Source: an uncultured Gammaproteobacteria bacterium (lineage in GTDB: Bacteria; Pseudomonadota; Gammaproteobacteria; Nitrosococcales; Methylophagaceae). From it: 60,718 bases of DNA. Within the stretch, counting starts at the first letter, position 1, and each line of letters begins with the position of its first letter. The notes below the pieces were generated by a model, which was not told the DNA's origin, did not search any database, and saw nothing but the letters and a program-made list of their open reading frames with translations. This document shows, in pieces, positions 52,033 through 60,675 of this stretch. Where the stretch lies: assembly GCA_913042265.1 (NCBI GenBank), contig CAJWKF010000004.1:1-60718 (forward strand), read 5' to 3'. Position numbers and translations under genes: made by a program.

Positions 52033-52473
52033 TTATTGATTTACGGCAATGTCACGAGCAGCTACTGCTAATTGATCAGCCCGCTCGTTTTCAACATGCC
52101 CTTGATGACCACGTACCCATTCCCATTCTAATTGGTGTGATTCGGCTGCCCTCTCCAAGCGTTGCCATAAGTCAATATTTTTAACAGGTTTTTTAGCAGC
52201 TGTCTGCCAGTTTCGCTTCTTCCAGCCTGGCAGCCATTCAAGCATACCTTTCATTACATACTGAGAATCGGTAGTTATTTTTACACTACAATCGCGCTGT
52301 AACGCTTCTAAGGCAGCGATTACAGCCATCATTTCCATCCGGTTATTAGTAGTGTCTTTTTCACCACCAGAAAGTTCTTTTTCTATACCTTTAGTACGCA
52401 TAATTGCACCCCAGCCTCCTGGGCCCGGGTTACCACTACAAGCGCCATCGGTATATATTTCAACGTGATCCAT
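52033..52473 (-). CDS. rnhA: Ribonuclease HI
   Basis: Degrades the RNA strand of RNA-DNA hybrids. The 146-residue protein has [20 protein letters not shown], with the first catalytic Asp, the [19 protein letters not shown] region with the Glu, TDSQYVMKG and [18 protein letters not shown] with the final Asp. Its start overlaps the methyltransferase gene by 14 bases. Confidence 0.97.
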   Translation of the reverse strand: MDHVEIYTDGACSGNPGPGGWGAIMRTKGIEKELSGGEKDTTNNRMEMMAVIAALEALQRDCSVKITTDSQYVMKGMLEWLPGWKKRNWQTAAKKPVKNIDLWQRLERAAESHQLEWEWVRGHQGHVENERADQLAVAARDIAVNQ

Positions 52474-53209
52474 CTATTTTTTCTCTTGTTGCAGGTTTGC
52501 CAACTAAACTCTTTTGGGGGAACCATTTTCCGGCATGCCAACGCCCAGTTACGGGTGTTAATGGTATTGTTCTTTTTGTAGCGACGAGAACTGTTACACC
52601 AGAAAAAATGCGCCAGAACCGTTGGCCGTAAAACTCTAACTTATCAGTTCTATTCAGCCACTTCTCACTTTTAAGCGGCGGTCTAAACATCAACTTTTCT
52701 ATCGAAACAACATCAAAATTTAAAAGTGATAGCCAGTCTTTTATCCGTGATTGGCCAAAAAAAGTACCATGCCATGGTGCCCCTTTTCTTGATGAAAATA
52801 AGCGACGAAGGCCCCACCAGCTCCAAGGATTAAAACAACAGATAATCATCTTTCCATCACCCACTAAAATTCTTTCGGCTTCTCTTAAAACTTGATGAGG
52901 ATCGGATGAAAACTCTAATACATGGCTTAATATCAGGGTATCCAAACTATTAGATTTGAATGGTAATGATTCATTAATACCTTCCACATCAGCTGATCTT
53001 GCCATCCTCTTCCTAAATTTAGGCACGATCATTTCTGGGAACAGGTCATACTCGATACCTACCTGCAGCTGATAATAGCCATTAAAATGACCTGGCTTAT
53101 CGCGGAATAATTGCTTCTCTTGCTTTAAGACACACCGACCCAATGGACTTTCCCACCAGTCTCTCAAAGGATCTACATTGTCATTTTCTGGATCAGTCAT
53201 GGCAATCAC
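52460..53209 (-). CDS. Class I SAM-dependent methyltransferase
   Basis: The 249-residue protein begins with a [18 protein letters not shown] segment, typical of a family that lies next to rnhA, dnaQ and gloB in many gammaproteobacteria. The Rossmann-like core shows [43 protein letters not shown], a Methyltransf_11-type pattern. The SAM-binding GxGxG is degenerate, since the N-terminal strand reads [16 protein letters not shown]. The substrate is unknown. Confidence 0.82.
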   Translation of the reverse strand: MIAMTDPENDNVDPLRDWWESPLGRCVLKQEKQLFRDKPGHFNGYYQLQVGIEYDLFPEMIVPKFRKRMARSADVEGINESLPFKSNSLDTLILSHVLEFSSDPHQVLREAERILVGDGKMIICCFNPWSWWGLRRLFSSRKGAPWHGTFFGQSRIKDWLSLLNFDVVSIEKLMFRPPLKSEKWLNRTDKLEFYGQRFWRIFSGVTVLVATKRTIPLTPVTGRWHAGKWFPQKSLVGKPATREKIDGSR

Positions 53210-53333
53210 CGTTAAGTACTTATAGTTACTCCAATAATCAAAAAAGCGTTAAAGTATATTATTACTGAATAATTAGTATTCTACTACCAAGGTCTCTCTA
53301 AGTTAACATGCAAATCATATTATTTATTAAGCC

Positions 53334-54110
53334 ATGACAAAGTTTTCAGTTCAAGGAGTGCCCACTCTCAAAGACAATTATGTCTGGCTTATCCGCGCCG
53401 GTAACTCACCCCATGTAATCGTAATTGATCCTGGTGATGAAAAACCAGTGATTGCAGCTATCCAACATCAACAGCTAATTCCTGTCGCAATAATTATTAC
53501 CCATCATCATTATGATCATGTTGATGGTGTTGAACCATTCTTAAAACATTTTCAGGTTCCAGTTTACGGGCCCAGTAATGAATTAATTCCAGCGGTAACA
53601 CACCCGTTAGAGCCGAGCGATAACTTGTCCATCCACAAAGATTTTCCGTCCTGCCAGGTCATCGCAGTACCCGGCCATACTAACGGTCATCTAGCTTATC
53701 TATTCAACGACAGCTTATTTTGTGGAGATACCCTATTTTCAGCAGGATGCGGTCGTCTACTTGGAGGTACATACTCACAGTTATTAACCTCACTCAAATA
53801 CATTTGTTCTCTACCATTAAAAACTAAAATATATTGCGCTCATGAATACACAGCGAATAATTTAAAATTTTCATGCATCATTGAACCAGATAGTATTGAG
53901 ATACAGCAACGGTCAGAATATATTGATAAATTAAGAGCCGAAAATAAAATAACTTTGCCCTCAACGCTTGAAATAGAGCTTGCGACCAACCCTTTTTTAC
54001 GTTGTCGAGAGCCAAGCGTTATCAGAGCTGCTGAGCAATATACCTCTCAAGACTTAGTTAATGAGTTGGCTGTTTTCACTGTACTTAGGCAGTGGAAAGA
54101 TAATTTTTAA
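53334..54110 (+). CDS. gloB: Hydroxyacylglutathione hydrolase (glyoxalase II)
   Basis: Hydrolyses S-lactoylglutathione to lactate and glutathione in methylglyoxal detoxification. The 258-residue metallo-beta-lactamase-fold protein has the metal motif THHHYDHVDG (residues about 54-63), VPGHTNGHLAY, FCGDTLFSAGCGRLL, and YCAHEYTANNLKF near the C-terminal half. Divergent from the methyltransferase gene, as in other gammaproteobacteria. Confidence 0.96.
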   Translation: MTKFSVQGVPTLKDNYVWLIRAGNSPHVIVIDPGDEKPVIAAIQHQQLIPVAIIITHHHYDHVDGVEPFLKHFQVPVYGPSNELIPAVTHPLEPSDNLSIHKDFPSCQVIAVPGHTNGHLAYLFNDSLFCGDTLFSAGCGRLLGGTYSQLLTSLKYICSLPLKTKIYCAHEYTANNLKFSCIIEPDSIEIQQRSEYIDKLRAENKITLPSTLEIELATNPFLRCREPSVIRAAEQYTSQDLVNELAVFTVLRQWKDNF

Positions 54111-54118
54111 TTTATTCA

Positions 54119-54910
54119 CTATTTCTTATTAATCATCACATGTGGATAAGGAATTGAAATATTATTCTTATCAAATGCCAACTTGATCTGTTCAATCAAT
54201 TCAGATCTCACAGTCCAATAGTCTTCACTTTTCACCCAGGGCCTGACATTAAAATTAACACTACTATCTGCAAGTTCTGCGACAGCAACTTTTGGAGAAG
54301 GCTTTTCTAAAACCAAATCATGTGCAGCTAAAATAGATTCCATTACCTTTTTAGCAGCCAACATATCATCTTCATAGCCTATGCCAAATACCAAATCAAT
54401 ACGGCGTGTCTCACGCGCAGAGTAATTGGTTATTGCTCCAGCATATATTTGACCGTTAGGAACAATAATTTCTCGATTATCGCCTGTTTTCATTATCGTG
54501 CTAAAAATACTAATTTGTTCTATTGCACCAACCACACCACCTGCCTCAATAAAATCACCTAACTTAAACGGACGGAAAATAATCATCATCACGCCTGCCG
54601 CAAAATTTTGTAGTGAATTTTGCAAAGCTAAACCGACCGCCAAGCCGGCCGCACCAATAAGTGCAATTAATGAGGTCGTATCAAAACCTAACTGGTTAAG
54701 TGCTGCCACAAAAATCAATAGCAACAATAGGGCCTTGGCAATTGCACTCAAGAAATTAATTAAAATTTCATCCATACCAGACTTCAGCATCATCTTAGCG
54801 AATAACTCTACTGTCCACTTGACGCCAATACGCCCAAGAAAAATAATTGCTAACGCAATCACCACATTCATCAACGGTGACATTACTGTCACACTTTCAG
54901 TCATGCTCAT
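54119..54910 (-). CDS. Small-conductance mechanosensitive channel, MscS family
   Basis: The 263-residue inner-membrane protein has three hydrophobic segments. The pore helix TM3 is the Gly/Ala-rich LIALIGAAGLAVGLALQNSLQNFAAGV. It is followed by the MscS beta domain (FRPFKLGDFIEAGGVVGAIEQISIFSTIM) and a C-terminal cytosolic domain. It opens under membrane tension to relieve osmotic downshock. Length is close to E. coli MscS (286). It lies 2 bases after pyrD. Confidence 0.94.
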   Translation of the reverse strand: MSMTESVTVMSPLMNVVIALAIIFLGRIGVKWTVELFAKMMLKSGMDEILINFLSAIAKALLLLLIFVAALNQLGFDTTSLIALIGAAGLAVGLALQNSLQNFAAGVMMIIFRPFKLGDFIEAGGVVGAIEQISIFSTIMKTGDNREIIVPNGQIYAGAITNYSARETRRIDLVFGIGYEDDMLAAKKVMESILAAHDLVLEKPSPKVAVAELADSSVNFNVRPWVKSEDYWTVRSELIEQIKLAFDKNNISIPYPHVMINKK

Positions 54911-54912
54911 AT

Positions 54913-55935
54913 TTAATTATTCCGCTCTATTGAATTGATGATCTCTGCAACCAATGCCGGCCCCTGATAAATAAAACCACTATAGATCTGGACGAGACTC
55001 GCCCCAGCTTCTATCTTTTTCACTGCATCATCACCAGACATAATGCCACCCGCTGCAATGATTGGTAATGTATCCGGTAAGGCTGCACTAAATTGCCGCA
55101 CAATATCTGTTGAATGTTCAAATATAGGCCGACCACTCAAGCCACCCTCTTCCTCAGCATACTTAGCGCCGTTGACTTTATCTCGTACCATACTTGTATT
55201 TGTTGCAATAACAGCATCGATTTCATGATTTACAAAAGCCTCCGCCAGCTCTTGTACTTCAGCTTCCTCTAAATCTGGCGCTACTTTTACTGCCATTGGT
55301 ACATATCGATTATTTTGCTGATTTAAGGCTACTTGTTTATCTTTTAATGCTCCTAACAAGGCTTTCAAGGATTCACCAAACTGCAGCTTTCTTAGTCCTG
55401 GCGTATTGGGGGATGATATATTAATCGTTATATAGTCGGCTTGTGAATAAACTTTTTCTAAACCAATTAAATAATCGCTGACAGCATCTTCAACTGCAGT
55501 ATCAATATTCTTACCTATATTAATACCCACTAGTGCATCAATTTGAGCTGATTTAACTTGTTCTACTAAATAATCAACACCTAAATTATTGAATCCCATC
55601 CTATTAATAATTCCCTCCACTTCTTGCAAACGGAACATCCTGGGTTTTGGATTTCCTGGTTGCGGGCGTGGTGTGACAGTTCCAACTTCAATGAACCCAA
55701 AACCTAGTGCAGACAGAGCCTTTAAATAGTCACCATTTTTATCTAACCCTGCCGCCATACCCACCCTATTTGGGAATTTAAGGCCCATCACTTCAACAGG
55801 AGTAGCTATCGGTGCAGGGTATAACAGTGAGGATAATTTCAAGCTGTCTAACGCTTTTATTCCACCCATACCAATATGATGCGATCTTTCAGCATTAAGT
55901 CGAAATAAAACGGTCCGTAGTAGCTCATACAACAT
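54913..55935 (-). CDS. pyrD: Dihydroorotate dehydrogenase (quinone), class 2
   Basis: Oxidises dihydroorotate to orotate with quinone in pyrimidine synthesis. The 340-residue class 2 enzyme has the N-terminal membrane-associating helices, the FMN-site motifs GLKFPNRVGMAAGLDKNG and EVGTVTPRPQPGNPKPRMFRL, INISSPNTPGLR with the catalytic Ser, and IIAAGGIMSG. It overlaps the DUF2797 gene by one base (TTAG/CAT context) and precedes the MscS gene. Confidence 0.96.
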   Translation of the reverse strand: MLYELLRTVLFRLNAERSHHIGMGGIKALDSLKLSSLLYPAPIATPVEVMGLKFPNRVGMAAGLDKNGDYLKALSALGFGFIEVGTVTPRPQPGNPKPRMFRLQEVEGIINRMGFNNLGVDYLVEQVKSAQIDALVGINIGKNIDTAVEDAVSDYLIGLEKVYSQADYITINISSPNTPGLRKLQFGESLKALLGALKDKQVALNQQNNRYVPMAVKVAPDLEEAEVQELAEAFVNHEIDAVIATNTSMVRDKVNGAKYAEEEGGLSGRPIFEHSTDIVRQFSAALPDTLPIIAAGGIMSGDDAVKKIEAGASLVQIYSGFIYQGPALVAEIINSIERNN

Positions 55936-56771
55936 TAGTTCGAGCTCAACTTTATGCTGTATCCACTAAACTTACGAATGTTTAACACCCCTGTATCCAG
56001 AATTAGATATTGGCCTTTAATCCCATGCAATAAGCCGGATATTTCTGGTGTTTTATCAAAGTTTAATGACTTCACTTTTTCGGGGTATTGGTCAATTGGG
56101 TAGCTAATTTCAACCACTTCCTCATCACTTAAGGGCGTAATTTCACCTTCACCAAACCGCTGCTGTAATGCTATTATTTCCGCGTTACATTCTTGCATTA
56201 ATTCTTGCCTAACACCCTTCAAATCAACTGATACTGGCACACCCTTTAACATCTTTCTCCAATCGGTCCTATCTGATACATGCGCTTTAAATGTAACCTC
56301 AACTAGGCCAGATTGATATCGACTTTTGACTCTAAATATTGGTAATGCTTGAGCTGCTCCTTGATCGATCCAACGTGTTGGTATTTGATTTACGCGTGTG
56401 ATGCCTACTTTTACACCCGAACTGTTCGCTAAGTATACAATATGATCTTGCATACAAAACTCTTCACCCCACGAGGGCTCACGGCAAGTACCCGCAGCGT
56501 AATGACAAGTTTCTGGACGCATAATACATAGATCACATTGTGCTAATTTTTGAGCACAAGGAAAACAATAACCGCCACTAAAGCTTTTTTTTGTTAAACG
56601 ATCACAAGCCTGGCAGTGAATTTCACCCATAAAGGCTAAAGAAATATGCTGCCCAAATAGGCTGCTCATATCTTGATGGTCCTCACCAAAAATCATCTCA
56701 TACTTGGCTAGCCCAGACTCATCTGACAGTGACACTGCCATTTTCGATAAGACCCCTTCTATTTCGCTCAC
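55935..56771 (-). CDS. DUF2797 family zinc-binding protein
   Basis: The 278-residue protein has cysteine pairs of a zinc ribbon, CQACDRLTKKSFSGGYCFPCAQKLAQCDLC, then CHYAAGTC and HCMQDH-like residues, followed by VYLANSSGVKVGITRVNQIPTRWIDQGA, which looks like a GIY-YIG-type core. DUF2797 proteins have no assigned function that I can name. It is upstream of and coupled to pyrD; the link with pyrD is positional only. Confidence 0.8.
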   Translation of the reverse strand: MSEIEGVLSKMAVSLSDESGLAKYEMIFGEDHQDMSSLFGQHISLAFMGEIHCQACDRLTKKSFSGGYCFPCAQKLAQCDLCIMRPETCHYAAGTCREPSWGEEFCMQDHIVYLANSSGVKVGITRVNQIPTRWIDQGAAQALPIFRVKSRYQSGLVEVTFKAHVSDRTDWRKMLKGVPVSVDLKGVRQELMQECNAEIIALQQRFGEGEITPLSDEEVVEISYPIDQYPEKVKSLNFDKTPEISGLLHGIKGQYLILDTGVLNIRKFSGYSIKLSSN

Positions 56772-56905
56772 GCTAACACCCCGTTAATATTAGATACCTA
56801 GCTATCTTATCGTATCTAGATTAAGCACGATAATATTGTTCGAAAATTATTGAGAATCACTCATAACATCCGTTTTAACAACATCAAAACATGGTTTTAC
56901 TTAAA

Positions 56906-57763
56906 TTAATCCTCTTTCTCTGCTTCCACTAATCGCTGTTGCCGGTCTTGCTCTTCTTCTATGATTGACTTTATTTCAAGCATCACACCGTCAACATCTG
57001 CAGCTTGAGTATTTTCTGCGTAACGGCCTGTCAGTGTGGTCTCTTGCTGTAACTTACCATTTTCAAATAACGCCCATATTTCTTTGCCATACTGACTCTT
57101 GAGTAGCTCTGGAGCATATTGGCCATAATAACGAGTCATATTGTCCACATCCCGTTTCAACATCGATTGTGCATTGTTATTAGCTGCTGCATCTACTGCT
57201 TGGGGTAGATCGATAATTACAGGCCCATCTTCATCAACTAGGACATTAAACTCAGATAAATCTCCGTGTACTATACCCGCACAAAGCATTCGCATCACAT
57301 AGTGCATAACCACTAAATGATCTGCCCGTGCCTGTTCAGCAGACATAGATATATCGTTAAGACGTGGAGCTACTTCTCCGTTCTCATCGGTGATCAACTC
57401 CATCAATAACACACCATTGAGACAATCATAAGGTTGTGGAACCCGGACACCTACTCCAGCCAAAAGGTAAAGTGCATCCACTTCAGCATTTTGCCATGTT
57501 TCTTCTTGCTGCTTACGCCCAAACTTTGAACCTTTTTCCATTGCCCTACCGCGTCGGCTATTGCGAACTTTTCGACCCTCTTGGTATTCCACTGCTTTTT
57601 TAAAGCTTCGTTTGGCGGCATCTTTATATACTTTGGCACAGCGAATTTCACCACCGCACCTTACAATATAAACATCTGCTTCTTTACCACTCATCAGTCG
57701 ACTCAAGACCTCGTCCACGAGGCCATCATCAACAAGGGGCTGGATTTGTTTAGGTATCTTCAT
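56906..57763 (-). CDS. RIO-type serine/threonine protein kinase
   Basis: The 285-residue protein has the RIO1-type ATP-site segment MSGKEADVYIVRCGGEIRCAKVYKD, the catalytic loop HGDLSEFNVLVDEDGPVIIDLPQAVD with Asp in both places, and a short C-terminal acidic helix. The family lacks a classic glycine-rich P-loop. Bacterial RIO proteins of this type are widespread in gammaproteobacteria and poorly characterised. It stands alone, 134 bases from the DUF2797 gene. Confidence 0.88.
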   Translation of the reverse strand: MKIPKQIQPLVDDGLVDEVLSRLMSGKEADVYIVRCGGEIRCAKVYKDAAKRSFKKAVEYQEGRKVRNSRRGRAMEKGSKFGRKQQEETWQNAEVDALYLLAGVGVRVPQPYDCLNGVLLMELITDENGEVAPRLNDISMSAEQARADHLVVMHYVMRMLCAGIVHGDLSEFNVLVDEDGPVIIDLPQAVDAAANNNAQSMLKRDVDNMTRYYGQYAPELLKSQYGKEIWALFENGKLQQETTLTGRYAENTQAADVDGVMLEIKSIIEEEQDRQQRLVEAEKED

Positions 57764-57895
57764 AGACTATAGATCTTACCACCTAAATCGATTGACTATT
57801 TGATAAGCTCGATATTAATTACTCATACCTTTCTGCTCTTTGTGATAAAAAATACGTTACTTTTAATATCAAACTATATTTATGTTTTTTGTAAT

Positions 57896-59302
57896 TCACT
57901 TCGTACTTAGTGCCTTGAATTCTGCAAGGACTCGCATACGCCCATCCGCTAAGTCAATTATAGGCACCGGGTATTCTTCAGGCCTGTTTTTTATTGGGAA
58001 ATGAATTTCTTTATTACTCAAATGTGACAGTTCTGGCAAATAGTGTCGGATAAACTTTCCTTCCGGATCGAACCTTTCAGACTGCCGGACAGGGTTAAAT
58101 AACCTGAAATAAGGTACGGCATCAGTACCAGTTGAGGCACACCACTGCCAACCTCCATTGTTAGCAGCTAAATCTCCATCAATCAGATGTTTCATAAACC
58201 ATCGCTCGCCTAAGCGCCAATCAATCAATAGATGTTTACTTAAAAACATCGCAGTAATCATTCTTAGGCGGTTATGCATCCAGCCACAACTGAGTAACTG
58301 CCGCATTCCTGCATCAATAATTGGAAAACCAGTTTGCCCCTCTTGCCAAGCTTTCAATTCAGTTTCATTATCTCGCCACTGGATAGTGTCTGTTTTTATT
58401 TTCCATGGCTTATGTTTTGATATTTGTGGGTAATCAATAAGTATATGATTATAAAACTCACGCCATAACAATTCATTCTGCCATACAGTTACGCTATCAG
58501 AACTAGCGCAATAGCTTTCTGTAGCATGCCAACATTGTTTTATCGAAATAACACCGCAGGCTAAATAAGGAGATAGCTGACTGGTGCCAGAAACCGATGG
58601 GATATCTCGGTTATGTTCGTAACTCTGAATATCATTCTTATAGAACTGGCTCAATATAGCAGCCGCTGAGTCCTCGCCTGCGAGCCACATTTTTTGGACA
58701 GTGTTTTCCACAGACACCCAAGACACCTCTGTAAGCTCAAGCTCTTCAGGCATGCGAGCCAGCTTAATAGCCTGTTGTTTTTTGGGTGCTGGTAGCATCA
58801 CCATGGGCTCTTGCATTTGTAGTCTTGCCTGTCTAGCAAAGGGCGTAAAGACTTTGAATGGAGCTCCAACTTTAGTTCGAATACTTTTAGGTATTAGTAG
58901 CAACTGCTCATTATAACTTTGTGCTTGCACATCTATTTGGACACAAGCATCGACGACGTGCCGATCTCTTTTCTGTTCATTCACCGCATATTGCTGATTA
59001 AAATGTAGTTGATTTATATCCCATTGCCGACAGATTGATGTAATTAGCTCTGGGACCTCTTGATAAGTCTGAACCTGAAAAAAATGCAAAGTGATATTGA
59101 GTTCTGCAAGCGAAGTATACAAACACTGTAAGTTTCGTCGCCAAAAATCTATTTTGTTAGCCGCATCATCGTGTAATTGCCACTGCTCTGGTGTTGCGAT
59201 GTATATAGCAATAGTAGATTCGCCGCTTTCACTTGCATAAAACAAGGCTGGATTATCATGCACCCGTAGATCATTACGAAACCAAACTAACTGATTTCTC
59301 AT
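57896..59302 (-). CDS. phrB: Deoxyribodipyrimidine photolyase, class I (cryptochrome/photolyase family)
   Basis: The 468-residue flavoprotein uses blue light to repair cyclobutane pyrimidine dimers, or acts as a related photoreceptor. The N-terminal antenna-domain start is QLVWFRNDLRVHDNPAL. The FAD-binding region shows WQNELLWREFYNHIL, FPIIDAGMRQLLSCGWMHNRLRM and ANNGGWQWCASTGTDAVPYFR, including a tryptophan that could belong to the photoreduction triad. The motifs look like those of a working CPD photolyase. It overlaps the MerR gene by 4 bases (ATGA), so the two are coupled. Confidence 0.94.
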   Translation of the reverse strand: MRNQLVWFRNDLRVHDNPALFYASESGESTIAIYIATPEQWQLHDDAANKIDFWRRNLQCLYTSLAELNITLHFFQVQTYQEVPELITSICRQWDINQLHFNQQYAVNEQKRDRHVVDACVQIDVQAQSYNEQLLLIPKSIRTKVGAPFKVFTPFARQARLQMQEPMVMLPAPKKQQAIKLARMPEELELTEVSWVSVENTVQKMWLAGEDSAAAILSQFYKNDIQSYEHNRDIPSVSGTSQLSPYLACGVISIKQCWHATESYCASSDSVTVWQNELLWREFYNHILIDYPQISKHKPWKIKTDTIQWRDNETELKAWQEGQTGFPIIDAGMRQLLSCGWMHNRLRMITAMFLSKHLLIDWRLGERWFMKHLIDGDLAANNGGWQWCASTGTDAVPYFRLFNPVRQSERFDPEGKFIRHYLPELSHLSNKEIHFPIKNRPEEYPVPIIDLADGRMRVLAEFKALSTK

Positions 59303-60207
59303 TTCTTTGATACCAATCGCTCAGACCATGACTGGTAACAATCTGATTCCCAACATGTAAGTGCATTGCCACCTATGTAGTCAATCTCCATATTTGCAAA
59401 TACTTTCTTATGTATCTCAGCTACAAGACCAATGACAATTAAATCCCTGCCCCATAGAGCCCTAGCTTTAACTAGATGATTAATTTCTCGCGTAACGATT
59501 TTGTTATCACCAAAGATAATTAAGGGTTGTTCTAGTGAATTTCTAAGTCGTGGTAGAGCACTCAAGTCACCCACCTGATTAATGACGTTGATCTGGATAC
59601 CCGACTGTAATAATAAAGCGTAAAACAACCAATAATCCAAAGCAGGCTCTTGATCGTCTAAGTTGACTAGCCAACAATTAGCCCACGACTTTTGCTTATC
59701 AGCACGTAAGGTCATAAGGGTTATCTGCCGCTGCCAACATTGCTGCCAGATCTGCTGCTCTAACTCATAGCCTAATGGCTCACTTTGCCATCGTTCCATC
59801 AGTTGATGCAAAAGTGGTTGGTAAACTTTTTTACACAAACCTTCAAATGGAATTGATTTGTTTAACTTATCGAGAAGTGGGTTCAGACTTCTCTGTTTAA
59901 GACCTATGAGTGTGCTCAACAATTCTTGCTTTACTTCCTGCCACGACTCTTCTTCTGTGTTGACTTGAACCGGCGTTTCAGCAGCAGCTAGTAAATCTGT
60001 AACCTTACTAATTGCCACTCCACGATTTAGCCAACTAACGATCTTCATTATTTCTTGAATATTAGCCTTACTATATAAGCGATGACCTTTTGGTGTTCTT
60101 TTTGGTTTTATGAGTCCATAACGCCGTTCCCAGGCCCTCAATGTTACTGCAGCAACACCTGTTTGTTGGCACACCTCACTTATATTAATTTCATCTTCCG
60201 GTTGCAT
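59299..60207 (-). CDS. MerR-family regulator, CarH/LitR-like but without cobalamin ligands
   Basis: The 302-residue protein has an N-terminal MerR HTH (INISEVCQQTGVAAVTLRAWERRYGLIKPKRTPKGHRLYS), then a helical-bundle region and a Rossmann-like C-terminal domain, the CarH/LitR layout. The B12-dependent members carry a W...EH segment and DxHxxG; here the equivalent stretches read YELEQQIWQQCW and LDDQEPALDYW, so the ligand histidines are missing. Class III LitR proteins of Pseudomonas putida also lack the cobalamin ligands and work with a photolyase-like protein. Coupling to phr fits that model, but the activity is inferred. Confidence 0.8.
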   Translation of the reverse strand: MQPEDEINISEVCQQTGVAAVTLRAWERRYGLIKPKRTPKGHRLYSKANIQEIMKIVSWLNRGVAISKVTDLLAAAETPVQVNTEEESWQEVKQELLSTLIGLKQRSLNPLLDKLNKSIPFEGLCKKVYQPLLHQLMERWQSEPLGYELEQQIWQQCWQRQITLMTLRADKQKSWANCWLVNLDDQEPALDYWLFYALLLQSGIQINVINQVGDLSALPRLRNSLEQPLIIFGDNKIVTREINHLVKARALWGRDLIVIGLVAEIHKKVFANMEIDYIGGNALTCWESDCYQSWSERLVSKK

Positions 60208-60311
60208 TGCGAAGGCTTAAGTCCTAAGGGTAGAGTTTTAATAGTTTTATCGAGACCATCACCATGCGACAGTAACTTATTTCAACTTAGATTCTCAAAT
60301 TTATTAAGGAT

Positions 60312-60340
60312 ATAGTAACAACAACCTAGTAGTTATACAA
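60312..60340 (-). promoter_or_regulatory. Probable promoter of the merR-phr operon
   Basis: On the minus strand TTGTAT (60335-60340) and TACTAT (60312-60317) are 17 bases apart, about 100 bases upstream of the MerR start. The -35 is the left arm of the repeat-A palindrome, so a repressor bound there would block it; this fits autoregulation. Confidence 0.6.
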
Positions 60341-60411
60341 TATGATTTCTTTGTATAATTACGTATTACATATAAGGCTTTTTCAGCATAAGATGTCCAC
60401 TAATTCAAAGT
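60329..60411 (+). repeat. Direct repeat A with TTATACAA-N10-TTGTATAA palindrome
   Basis: The first 39 bases differ from repeat B in only 3 positions. The 8-bp perfect inverted arms (TTATACAA, TTGTATAA) have a 10-base spacer; the right arm includes TATAAT, a consensus -10 for the plus strand. The second conserved block carries ATGTCCACTAATTCAAAG, starting a 20-codon ORF (60393-60455). Confidence 0.85.
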
Positions 60412-60504
60412 ATGTTAATTTAAATAAGCACACAAGTAAGTGTTTAAACGATTGATTTATATGAATAGTTTCATTTCAAAATTTGTAAATTTGCAACAGT
60501 ATAC

Positions 60505-60587
60505 GTAGTTATACAATATTAAATCTTTGTATAATTACGTATTTAAAGTGTCAAGGTTATCGAATATGATGGCCACTAGTTCGAAAT
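60505..60587 (+). repeat. Direct repeat B with the same palindrome, 176 bp downstream
   Basis: This copy is colinear with repeat A with no gap. It has the same TTATACAA-N10-TTGTATAA palindrome and TATAAT, and the same second block (ATGGCCACTAGTTCGAAA), which here opens a 9-codon ORF (60569-60598). It lies about 90 bases before the next gene. Confidence 0.85.
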
Positions 60588-60675
60588 TTTTCGACTAATA
60601 TAAACGGTGGGTCTCCAACTTATTGAGTTGATTCACAACATATATTAAAACTTATTTTTACGAGGTATTTATACC

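Larger units (their letters stand above)
60208..60675. other. Divergent intergenic region merR-phr / next gene
   Basis: This 468-base, AT-rich region has no ORF of note. It holds an 83-bp direct repeat with palindromes, a minus-strand promoter, and two small in-repeat ATG ORFs, all listed separately. The large gap suggests shared, complex regulation. Confidence 0.7.

Noticed and set aside
56820-56880. Fur-box-like AT-rich segment (TTGAGAATCACTCAT)
   Set aside because: It matches the 19-bp consensus only weakly and the neighbours are not iron genes.
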